Shown here: in pieces, positions 5,387-11,644 of the stretch
Layout of the letters: each line of letters opens with the position of its first letter
Numbering within the stretch: the first letter of the stretch is position 1
Origin: JAAZNF01 sp964561025
GTDB taxonomy: Bacteria; Myxococcota; B64-G9
DNA length: 11,644 nt
Direction: 5' to 3'
Assembly: GCA_964561025.1 (NCBI GenBank)
Contig: CAZLNM010000131.1
Coordinates: 1-11,644, forward strand
The notes under the pieces: generated by a model
Databases searched by the model: none
The model's input: the letters and a program-made list of their open reading frames with translations, nothing else
Told to the model about the DNA's origin: nothing
Position numbers and translations under genes: made by a program

Positions 5387-7482
5387 GAAGGACACGTTGG
5401 ATCTGGTTCGGACTTTTTTTCGCGGTGGCGGGCGGATTCGGCGGTTGCGGCAGCACCAACGCGGGGCGAGGCGAAGGGGAGTATTGCGACCGGACGTCGG
5501 ATTGTCAGACGGGTCTGGAGTGCAAGAACCACGTTTGTCAGAAGCCCGCCGCCGAATGCCGGCCCCCGTGCGGCGAGAACGAGATGTGCGTTGACGGGGT
5601 GTGCAAGCCCATCCAGCCGGTGCGGGACCAGGACGGGGACGGGGTCGGCAGCGACCGCGACTGCGACGATCTGGACCCGTTGACCCACCCGGCCGACGAG
5701 GCGCAGGGGATCCCCGCCGGCTTCGAGTACTGCGACGGGCGAGACAACGACTGCGATGGTTCGACCGACGAGGACTGTCCGCCCTGCGCGGAGGACGCGG
5801 TGCAGGATTGCGGCACCGACGTCGGCGAGTGCACCCCCGGCGTCCAGCGCTGCCGGGGCGGCGCCTGGGAGGCCTGCAGCGGTCAGGGGCCGGTGGCCGA
5901 GGTCCCCGACGGAAAGGACAACGACTGTGATGGCGCCACCGATGAGGGCATGCCCTGCACCGCGGGGCAGACCCATGCCTGTGGCGGGACCGTGGGGGTG
6001 TGCACCGCCGGCGTGCAGGAATGCCAGGATGGGTTTTTCAGCGAGTGCCGCGGCGGAGTGAACCCGGGCGCCGAAAGATGCAACGGCCTGGACGACGATT
6101 GTGACGGGCTCACCGACGACGGCTTCATGACCGGGCAAGCCTGCGACGGGCGGGGCGAGTGCGGCGCTGGTGTCATCGAGTGCGCCGCCGATTTTGGCCT
6201 GCGCTGCTCGACCGAGCCCGGCGGCAGCCGCGACCAGTCCCGCCCCGAGCGCTGCAACGGGAGAGATGACGCCTGCGACGGAGAGACGGACGAGGACTTT
6301 CGCATCGGCCAACCCTGCCTCGGCACCGGCATGTGCGGCAACGGGGTGTGGGAGTGCGGCGGCGAAGAGGCGGCGCGCTGCAGCACCGACCCGGGCGGCA
6401 GCCGCGACCAGTCCCAGGCCGAGCGTTGCGACGGGCTGGACAACGATTGCGACGGTTCGAGCGACGAGGACTTCTTCGTGGGGACGGCGTGCGACGGTCT
6501 CGGCGAATGCGGCGCCGGCACCATCGAGTGCGCCTCGACGACCACCACCCGGTGCAGCACCGAGCCCGGCGGAAGCGCGGACCAGTCGCGGCCCGAGCTG
6601 TGCGACGGGCTGGACGACGACTGCGATGGCGAGAGCGACGACGGCTTCGGTATCGGCCAGGCGTGTGACGGGGTGGGGGAGTGCGGCGTCGGGGTCATCG
6701 AGTGCGCCACCACCAGCGCCACCCGCTGCAGCACCGACGCCGGCGGCACCCAGGACCAGTCCCGAGCAGAGCAGTGCAACGGGTGGGACGATGACTGCGA
6801 CGGCAGCACCGACAACGGCGACGACCAGGCCCTGTGCCAGCCGCTGCCCGACCACGTGGTGCGGGCCACCTGCGCCCGGCCGGCGGGGGCTTGCCAGGTG
6901 GCCAACCCCCTCTCCGACTGCGACCGCGGGTGGTGGGACTTCAACGGGGTGTGGGCCGACGGCTGCGAGGTCCGCCTCGACAACGGCGCCGACGTCGGGA
7001 ACACCTGCGCCGCCGCCGCGGCGCTGGACACCCTGAGCGACGCCGCCGCCGGCAGCCAGATCACGGTGAGCGGCAACCTGGTGCCGGCGGGCGACGAGGA
7101 CTGGTACCGGGTGCTCGGTTTCGACGATATCGCCAGCGACGAGACCGTGGACCAGTGCGACAACTACCACTTCAAGGTCCGCTTCGGGCAGAAACCCGCC
7201 GGGGTGGTGTTCGACGTGAGCCTGGACTCCTGCACCGAGATGGGGTGCCGGCAGGAGATCTGCTACGACTTCCGCACCAACTTTCGAGACGTGTCCGGTT
7301 CGACACCGCTCGGAGAGTGCGGCTGCCGCATGAGCAACACCGCCGGGTACAACCTTTGCGAGCAGAAGCACCACACCTATTACATCCGGGTGTACCGCCA
7401 ACCGGGCTACGCCGTCACCGCCGATCCCTATACCCTCACCATCAGCAACGGAAACATCAGCGGCGGCGTGACCTGTCCCTGA
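5383..7482 (+). CDS. Long MopE-type metal-binding-repeat lipoprotein (699 aa), paralogue of the operon's first gene
   Basis: Predicted lipid-anchored envelope protein with a signal peptide and cleavage-site motif FGGC (Cys22); Phe at -3 is less usual. The N-terminal module (residues ~34-77) closely matches the paralogue: YCDRTSDC, GLECKNHVCQKP, then a DQDGDG calcium-loop-like segment at 82. Seven MopE-type motifs start at 115, 173, 231, 289, 348, 406 and 463, i.e. every 57-59 residues. Two are degenerate: unit 2 has Pro175 where the first Cys should be, and unit 4 reads DDAC instead of DNDC (Ala297). Residues ~481-540 are an extra Cys-containing module absent from the paralogue (GACQ...DCDRGWW...ADGCEV). 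The C-terminal PPC-like sandwich (~540-699) has GDEDWYRV and YYIRVYR...YTLTISNG. Metal binding is inferred from family; partner and ligand are unknown. Confidence 0.9.
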   Translation: MRRTRWIWFGLFFAVAGGFGGCGSTNAGRGEGEYCDRTSDCQTGLECKNHVCQKPAAECRPPCGENEMCVDGVCKPIQPVRDQDGDGVGSDRDCDDLDPLTHPADEAQGIPAGFEYCDGRDNDCDGSTDEDCPPCAEDAVQDCGTDVGECTPGVQRCRGGAWEACSGQGPVAEVPDGKDNDCDGATDEGMPCTAGQTHACGGTVGVCTAGVQECQDGFFSECRGGVNPGAERCNGLDDDCDGLTDDGFMTGQACDGRGECGAGVIECAADFGLRCSTEPGGSRDQSRPERCNGRDDACDGETDEDFRIGQPCLGTGMCGNGVWECGGEEAARCSTDPGGSRDQSQAERCDGLDNDCDGSSDEDFFVGTACDGLGECGAGTIECASTTTTRCSTEPGGSADQSRPELCDGLDDDCDGESDDGFGIGQACDGVGECGVGVIECATTSATRCSTDAGGTQDQSRAEQCNGWDDDCDGSTDNGDDQALCQPLPDHVVRATCARPAGACQVANPLSDCDRGWWDFNGVWADGCEVRLDNGADVGNTCAAAAALDTLSDAAAGSQITVSGNLVPAGDEDWYRVLGFDDIASDETVDQCDNYHFKVRFGQKPAGVVFDVSLDSCTEMGCRQEICYDFRTNFRDVSGSTPLGECGCRMSNTAGYNLCEQKHHTYYIRVYRQPGYAVTADPYTLTISNGNISGGVTCP
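5725..6822 (+). repeat. Seven 58-residue (~174-bp) MopE-type repeats
   Basis: Seven units share C-(D/N)-G-x-D-(N/D)-D-C-D-G-x-(T/S)-D and, in the later units, the linker G-x-x-C-D-G-x-G-E-C-G-x-G followed by R-C-S-T-(E/D)-P-G-G-S. Units 3-7 are the most alike, suggesting internal expansion after divergence from the four-motif paralogue. Nearly repeated DNA could support copy-number change by recombination. Confidence 0.8.
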
Positions 7483-7486
7483 GCCT

Positions 7487-7500
7487 GGCCGTTTTCGGCC
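7487..7500 (+). terminator. GC hairpin just after the lipoprotein operon (weak terminator candidate)
   Basis: GGCCG-TTTT-CGGCC begins 4 nt after the stop of the third gene. The stem is perfect, but no T-tract follows, so termination efficiency is uncertain; it may also protect the mRNA 3' end. The rest of the convergent gap up to 7646 contains other short inverted repeats (ATCGT/ACGAT at 7560-7574; CCCACTC/GAGTGGG at 7586-7592 and 7614-7620) and no gene. Confidence 0.35.
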
Positions 7501-7646
7501 CCATCCATGAGCGGTGCCATGATTTTGTTTCGTGCTGTAAAACAGGTGTCATCCGCGTAATCGTTTTTCACGATCGGCCGCGGGGCCCACTCGACCTGCG
7601 CGAGCGATCACGAGAGTGGGTGACACCGAAGGCCGCGCCAGGCGCA

Positions 7647-8537
7647 TCATGTTCGGAGACGCTTCTTCACCTTTGCCAGGATGGCGGACAGCGCGTCGGT
7701 AGGGCCGGGTAGTTGCGCGAGGGCCGCCTCGGCCTCGGCCAGCAGTTCCTCCCCGCGGCGACGGGAGTTCTCCAACCCCGCCGCCAGGGGATGGGTGCGC
7801 CGCCCGCGCTCGCGGTCGGTGCGCGGGTCCTTTCCCAGGGTGCGCGCGTCGCCGCTCTCGGCCAGGCAGTCGTCGGCTACCTGGAAGGCCAGCCCCAGTG
7901 CCTCCCCGAATTCCTGCAAGGTAACGCAAATGCTCGCGGGCGCGCGGGCCAGCAGGCCTCCCAAACCCAGGGCGGCCCGCATGAGCGCCCCGGTCTTGCG
8001 CCGGTGGATGGATTCCACCTCGGTTATGGTCGGAGCCTGGGTCATCGGCGTAAGGTCGTCGGCCTGGCCCCCGACCAGCCCCGCGGGACCCGCGGCCTCA
8101 GCGAGCAGCAGGGTGGCCTCGCCGGCCAGTTCGGGACCGGCGGCGCGGGAGAGCACCTCGAAGGCCAAGGTGAGCAGCCCGTCCCCGGCCAGGATGGCCA
8201 ATCCCTCGTCGAAGGCCCGGTGGCAGGTGGGGCGTCCCCGGCGCAGCTCGTCATCGTCCATGGCCGGCAGGTCGTCGTGGATCAGGGAGTAGGTGTGCAA
8301 AAGTTCCAGGCTGCACGCCGCCTCGACCGCGCGGGGGTGCGTCCCGCCGGCGGCCCGCAGCGCCGCAAGACACAGCAGCGGCCGCAGGCGCTTACCGCCG
8401 CCCTCCAGCGAATAGCGCATGGCGCGGCGGAGTCGCTCGGGGCAATCCGGCGAGGCCAGGCCGTCGATGATGGACGCGAGCGTCTCCTCGACCCGTTGCC
8501 GCTGCTCGGAGAGCCACGCCTCGCCCGCCGCGCTCAT
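7647..8537 (-). CDS. ispA: Short-chain polyprenyl diphosphate synthase, farnesyl type (296 aa)
   Basis: Condenses isopentenyl diphosphate with allylic diphosphates to make farnesyl (or geranylgeranyl) diphosphate for quinones, undecaprenyl and other isoprenoids, in the cytoplasm. Normal length. GGKRLRP at 47-53 and the first Asp-rich motif DDLPAMDDD (Asp88, Asp89, Asp94), inside YSLIHDDLPAMDDD, match bacterial type-II FPP synthases, including the two-residue insertion and Tyr at -5. LAGDGLLTLAFE and GGQADDL are also conserved. Unusual: the second Asp-rich motif is DDCLA (222-226) instead of DDxxD, and the following GK-x-T-Y-P is GRRTHP. The first two Asp, the best supported as essential, remain. 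ATG at 8537 overlaps the xseB stop (ATGA), so the gene is translationally coupled in an xseA-xseB-ispA operon. No dxs follows. Confidence 0.9.
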   Translation of the reverse strand: MSAAGEAWLSEQRQRVEETLASIIDGLASPDCPERLRRAMRYSLEGGGKRLRPLLCLAALRAAGGTHPRAVEAACSLELLHTYSLIHDDLPAMDDDELRRGRPTCHRAFDEGLAILAGDGLLTLAFEVLSRAAGPELAGEATLLLAEAAGPAGLVGGQADDLTPMTQAPTITEVESIHRRKTGALMRAALGLGGLLARAPASICVTLQEFGEALGLAFQVADDCLAESGDARTLGKDPRTDRERGRRTHPLAAGLENSRRRGEELLAEAEAALAQLPGPTDALSAILAKVKKRLRT

Positions 8538-8791
8538 GACGCCGGCTCCGATTTGGCCTCGGGCTCGGCGGGGGGCTCTCCCTCCAGCAGCACCCGCACC
8601 CGGGTCTCCGCCTGGTCCAGCAGGCGGGTACAGTCGGTACACAGGCGCATGCCTTCCTCGAACAGTTGCACCGACTCCTCCAGCGGCAGGTCTCCCTTCT
8701 CCAGCCGGGAGACGATCTCCTCGATCCGGGCCAGCTGCGATTCGAACCCCGGCCCGGCCTGGGCCGACTTTGTCTTACGATTCTGTGCCAT
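8534..8791 (-). CDS. xseB: Exodeoxyribonuclease VII small subunit (85 aa)
   Basis: Small helical partner of XseA in exonuclease VII, which degrades single-stranded DNA from both ends into short oligonucleotides. The family core is clear at ~16-65: F-E-x-x-L-x-x-(I/L)-E-x-I-V-x-x-L-E-x-G-(D)-L-P-L-E-E-S-x-x-L-F-E-E-G-M, followed by a CxxC-like stretch and LLDQAETRV. The length is normal. A strong GGGAGGAGG site lies 5 nt before ATG at 8791. The gene overlaps xseA by 17 nt and ispA by 4 nt. The C-terminal Pro/Glu-rich tail is variable in the family. Confidence 0.93.
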   Translation of the reverse strand: MAQNRKTKSAQAGPGFESQLARIEEIVSRLEKGDLPLEESVQLFEEGMRLCTDCTRLLDQAETRVRVLLEGEPPAEPEAKSEPAS

Positions 8792-10181
8792 GTTCGCCTC
8801 CTCCCGCGGGGCGCTCCGGCCGATCCGCCGCTTCCGCCGCCTGCTCCACCTCTTCGACCCGTGTCTGTAGCGCGCCCCGGTGCAGGCGCACCCGCACGCG
8901 CTCCCCCGGCTTCACCTCGTCGCTGCACCGCAAGAACGACCCCGCCGGTCCCGTGACCAGGGCGTAGCCGCGCGACAGCACCGCCGCCGGATCCAGACCG
9001 CGCAAGCTCCGCTCCATCACCTGCACGCCGGCGCGCCGCCGGCTGAAAGTCGCCGAGATGGCCGCTCGCAGCCGCTGTCGCGAGCGTTCGATGGCATGCC
9101 GTCGCAGCAAGAGCGTAAGGCGCGGATCGAGCGTGTGCAGTCGGCGCTCCTGGTCGGATAGCCGCTGCCGAACCCGCCGCAGCCGGTCCTGGCTCGACCG
9201 GCGCAACGCCTCTCGAAGCTCGTCGAGGCGGATCCGCTGCGCGGCCAGGAGCAGCCGGGGATCGCGCAGGCGCCCCTGCGCCCGAAGCAAGCGCGCCCGT
9301 TCTTCGGCCAGACCCCGGTGGAGCGCGAGCGCCAATTGACGCCGTCTTTGGGAAAGCAGCGACAGCAGCTCGACCCGATCCGGCACCACGGCCGCGGCGG
9401 CCGCGCTGGGAGTCGGGGCGCGCAGGTCGGCCACCAGATCGCACAGCACCACGTCGGTCTCGTGCCCCACCGCGCTCACCACCGGCACGGCGCAGGCGGC
9501 CACCGAGCGCACCACCGCCTCCTCGTTGAAGGCCGAGAGATCCTCGCGGGACCCTCCGCCGCGGGCCAGGATGAGCACCTCGCCGTGGCGGCCATCGCCC
9601 AGGCGTTGCAACATGCGGGCGATCTCGGCGCCGGCGCCCTCGCCCTGGACCCGCACGCCGCCGAGCACCACCTCCACCGCCGGAAAACGCGCCGAGAGCA
9701 CCTTGAGGATGTCCTGCAAGGCCGCGCCGTTCGGGCTCGTCACGATCGCGATGCGCCGGGGAAAACGCGGCAAGGGCCGTTTGCGGGCCGGATCGAACAA
9801 CCCCTCGGCCTGCAGGCGGGCGCGCAGGCGCAGGAGTTGGATGCTGAGCGCCCCCGCGCCGCGGGGCGCCAGCCACTCCGCCACCAGCTGGGCGCGGCCG
9901 CGCGGCTCGTACAGGGTGAGCCGGCCCAGGCACTCCACCTCCGTGCCCTCGGGCGGCATGACGCCGCCGAGGCGGGCCAGCGCCCCGCGGAACATCACCG
10001 CCGGGAACACCGCCCGCGCGTCACGCAGCGCGAAGTAGGCGTGCCCGGAGGAGGCCTGGCTGAGGTCGGTGAGCTCCCCGATCACCCGCAGCAGGGGGAA
10101 GTTCCGCTCCAAGAGCTCGCGCACCCGGCCTGCCAGCTCGCCGACCGAGAGGGCCAGCTCCGAGCCCGCGAAGAGGTCCAT
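8775..10181 (-). CDS. xseA: Exodeoxyribonuclease VII large subunit (468 aa)
   Basis: Catalytic subunit of exonuclease VII, a cytoplasmic single-strand DNA exonuclease used in repair and recombination. N-terminal OB-fold (~8-110: LSVGELAGRVRELLE, GELTDLSQASSGHAYFALRD); nuclease domain ~125-270 with IAIVTSPNGAALQD (145-157), RGGGSREDLSAFNEE (207-221) and AVGHETD (237-243), followed by APTPSAAA; then a long Arg/Leu-rich coiled coil (~270-385) and the conserved LDPAAVLSRGYALVT (396-410). All family signature residues I can recognise are present. Start: ATG at 10181 (MDLFAG) has GGAG 9 nt upstream; ATG at 10196 would add five residues but lacks a clear Shine-Dalgarno. The longer frame back to 10475 is an unlikely extension. 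Confidence 0.93.
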   Translation of the reverse strand: MDLFAGSELALSVGELAGRVRELLERNFPLLRVIGELTDLSQASSGHAYFALRDARAVFPAVMFRGALARLGGVMPPEGTEVECLGRLTLYEPRGRAQLVAEWLAPRGAGALSIQLLRLRARLQAEGLFDPARKRPLPRFPRRIAIVTSPNGAALQDILKVLSARFPAVEVVLGGVRVQGEGAGAEIARMLQRLGDGRHGEVLILARGGGSREDLSAFNEEAVVRSVAACAVPVVSAVGHETDVVLCDLVADLRAPTPSAAAAAVVPDRVELLSLLSQRRRQLALALHRGLAEERARLLRAQGRLRDPRLLLAAQRIRLDELREALRRSSQDRLRRVRQRLSDQERRLHTLDPRLTLLLRRHAIERSRQRLRAAISATFSRRRAGVQVMERSLRGLDPAAVLSRGYALVTGPAGSFLRCSDEVKPGERVRVRLHRGALQTRVEEVEQAAEAADRPERPAGGGEHGTES

Positions 10182-10343
10182 GGGCGCCTGCTCCATGACG
10201 GCCGACCATAGCAGAAGCTTCCCCGATGGGAAAGACCGCGACCAGCCGCGCTCATCACGCTTTCGCGCTCGAGCCATCTCCATCAGGGCGAAGAACCAGA
10301 GCGCTTGCATGCGAGACGTGGTTGCGGTACGGGTCAAGCCAGC

Positions 10344-11258
10344 ATGCGCCTCGATCTCGACGACATTCCCGAACTTCCCGCCGAGGGCGCGGATGTGGGC
10401 CTGCTCCCGCGGCACCGGCTCGAGCTCCCGCTCGCCGGGGGGCCGAGGCCGCTTTCGTGGTGCGAGTCCGGCCACGGCCGGCCGGTGCTCTTCCTGCCGG
10501 AGCCCTTCGCGTCTCTTTGTTCCTTCCGGGGAGCGCTGGCGGCGCTGCCGGAGTCGCTGCGGGCGCTGCTCGTGGAGACCTTCCCCCTGGTCGACACCGT
10601 GCCGCCGAGCGACTTTACGCTAAATGTGCTCTCCACGGCGCTCGGCGCGGTCATGTCGGCGCTCGGTCTGGAGCGGCCGCTTCTGGTTTGCGAGGGCGCG
10701 CTGGGACTGGCGGCGATGCGCCTGGCCCTCGACCGGCCGGAGTCGGTGGCGGGGCTGGTGCTCATCGACTGCTCCTTTGAGCCGCGCCGTTCGCCGAGCG
10801 TCTTGCGCCGGATGTTCTCGCGAGAATCCTTGCGCGCCCGCGCGGCGCGGCGCATCAGCCGCCACCCGGTGGCGCAGGCGCTGACGGGCCTCGCCTATGC
10901 AGACCCGGCCGTGGTGTCGCGCCTAGAGCTGCGGGAGCGGGCCGAGCCGCTGTCGACCGTGCCCGGGGTGCTCTCGTTCTTGCGCTGGCGCTCGCTCGGG
11001 GAGTCCCCCGCCTTCGCCGCCGGTCTCCTGGATGAGCTGCGCGCTCGCGCCGGAAAGCCGTTGCCGGTGCCGCTCCGGCTGCTGTTCGGCGATCGCGGGA
11101 CGCCGGCCCGGCGAGCCGCCGGCGAGGAGGTGGCCCGCGGCTTTCCCGGGGCCGAGGTCTTCGTGGCCGAGCAGTCGTCCCACTCCGTCCACGCCGAGAA
11201 ACCCCAATGGACCGCGCGCATCATCGCCGAGGCCGCCGGCCTGTCGCCCCGATCCTGA
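10344..11258 (+). CDS. Alpha/beta-hydrolase-fold protein with degenerate catalytic motifs (304 aa)
   Basis: Overall pattern of an alpha/beta hydrolase: strand RPVLFLPEPF (46-55), elbow region RPLLVCEGALG (111-121), the following GLVLIDCSFEPR, a variable cap (~150-235), PVPLRLLFGDRGTP (241-254) and EQSSHSVHAEKPQ (276-288). His280 occupies the catalytic His position. However, the nucleophile elbow, normally G-x-S-x-G, reads C-E-G-A-L (116-120), with Gly118 where Ser is expected. The acid position reads G-D-R-G rather than the usual G-x-x-D. It may be a non-catalytic member, or use another residue. Start ATG at 10344 has no strong Shine-Dalgarno; a TTG at 10305 is an alternative. It is divergent from xseA and overlaps the next gene. 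The cellular role is unknown. Confidence 0.75.
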   Translation: MRLDLDDIPELPAEGADVGLLPRHRLELPLAGGPRPLSWCESGHGRPVLFLPEPFASLCSFRGALAALPESLRALLVETFPLVDTVPPSDFTLNVLSTALGAVMSALGLERPLLVCEGALGLAAMRLALDRPESVAGLVLIDCSFEPRRSPSVLRRMFSRESLRARAARRISRHPVAQALTGLAYADPAVVSRLELRERAEPLSTVPGVLSFLRWRSLGESPAFAAGLLDELRARAGKPLPVPLRLLFGDRGTPARRAAGEEVARGFPGAEVFVAEQSSHSVHAEKPQWTARIIAEAAGLSPRS

Positions 11259-11644
11259 TCTTGGGCGTCCTTTGGGGGCTCGGGTCCGGGGCGGGGTGTC
11301 ATCACCGGATCGTGCGCCAGGGCGAGATCGATGTCCGCGCCGTCGCGGCTCAGGCCGAGCGGGTGAGCGCGGCGCGTGATTTGCCTTTTCTGCGACCGGT
11401 GACGGTGGGGCTGGCCGAAGAGCGGGAGCTTCGCTCCCTGGCGCGGGCGGAGGCCCGGCAGGAGCAGGGGAGAGAGGCGGCCCGCTCGCGACTGCTGGCC
11501 CGTCTCGCGCTGCTTCCCGCCGGAAGCGACGCCGGTGCCGCTCGACAAGCCATCCTGGAGAGCCAACCCGCGGGCTTCTACCTGGCCGGCGCCGACCGCT
11601 TGCAGCTCGTCCGGCGCCCGACGGTGCGCGGCGAGATCCTGGAG
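11207..11644 (+). CDS. Partial secreted protein, possibly N-terminus of a zinc-metallopeptidase-like lipoprotein
   Basis: A frame is open from ATG at 11207 to the right edge (146 residues, no stop), overlapping the hydrolase-like gene by 52 nt. The N-terminus is basic (HHRRGRR) followed by a hydrophobic stretch, PILILGVLWGLGSGAGC, with Cys31 as a possible but non-canonical lipobox (GAGC). Then DLPFLRPVTVGLAEERELRSL, an Arg/Glu-rich helix, LALLPAGSDAG and QPAGFYLAGADRLQLV. This order resembles secreted proteins I recall from myxobacteria in which an AGFYDP-type segment is followed by an HExxH peptidase motif. If so, the zinc motif would fall just past the edge. The family call is tentative. 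Confidence 0.5.
   Translation, partial: MDRAHHRRGRRPVAPILILGVLWGLGSGAGCHHRIVRQGEIDVRAVAAQAERVSAARDLPFLRPVTVGLAEERELRSLARAEARQEQGREAARSRLLARLALLPAGSDAGAARQAILESQPAGFYLAGADRLQLVRRPTVRGEILE

Noticed and set aside
3530..5395. 621-aa antisense ORF opposite the kelch gene
   Set aside because: It is opposite a well-supported kelch lipoprotein, and its translation is biased and has no recognisable motif.
5122..7401. 759-aa antisense ORF
   Set aside because: Its repetitive Val/Ala/Gly translation simply mirrors the MopE-type DNA repeats on the sense strand.
8392..9933. 513-aa minus-strand ORF across xseA/xseB/ispA
   Set aside because: It is an out-of-frame shadow spanning three genes that have clear conserved motifs in other frames.

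Overview
The window is high-GC DNA with long, dense ORFs on both strands. It carries several lipoproteins built from Cys/Asp-rich MopE-type metal-binding repeats and kelch repeats. That mix is typical of Myxococcota and related 'deltaproteobacterial' lineages, but no marker gene here fixes the taxon.

Layout. (1) Positions 1-1700, minus strand: a large secreted lipoprotein, incomplete at its C-terminus, with a peptidoglycan-recognition (amidase_2/PGRP) domain, two near-identical beta-sandwich repeats and a GGDT low-complexity tail that runs off the left edge. (2) Positions 1701-2177: a gene-free, partly AT-rich divergent intergenic region with two short inverted repeats. (3) Positions 2178-7482, plus strand: a compact three-gene operon (38-nt gap, then an ATGA overlap). 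It encodes a MopE-repeat lipoprotein (463 aa), a kelch beta-propeller lipoprotein (592 aa) and a second, longer MopE-repeat lipoprotein (699 aa). The first and third are paralogues: same N-terminal Cys-rich module, same 58-residue repeat (4 versus 7 motif copies) and same C-terminal beta-sandwich. (4) Positions 7483-7646: a short convergent intergenic region with a GC hairpin. (5) Positions 10181-7647, minus strand: xseA-xseB-ispA, the two exonuclease VII subunits plus a short-chain polyprenyl (farnesyl-type) diphosphate synthase, all overlapping. (6) Positions 10344-11258, plus strand: an alpha/beta-hydrolase-fold protein that appears to lack its catalytic serine. (7) Positions 11207-11644, plus strand: the start of a secreted protein, cut by the right edge.

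How the genes fit together. The left half encodes envelope or surface proteins. The three-lipoprotein operon is the most unusual part. Each product has an N-terminal signal with a Cys at the expected cleavage site, so all are predicted to be membrane-anchored, and tight coupling suggests they act at one site, perhaps as a Ca2+/metal-dependent surface assembly. That role is inference. The right half is housekeeping: xseB-ispA linkage is common in bacteria. Two core enzymes there have notable departures from family consensus: the last Asp of the second Asp-rich motif in IspA is Ala, and the nucleophile elbow of the hydrolase-like protein is degenerate.
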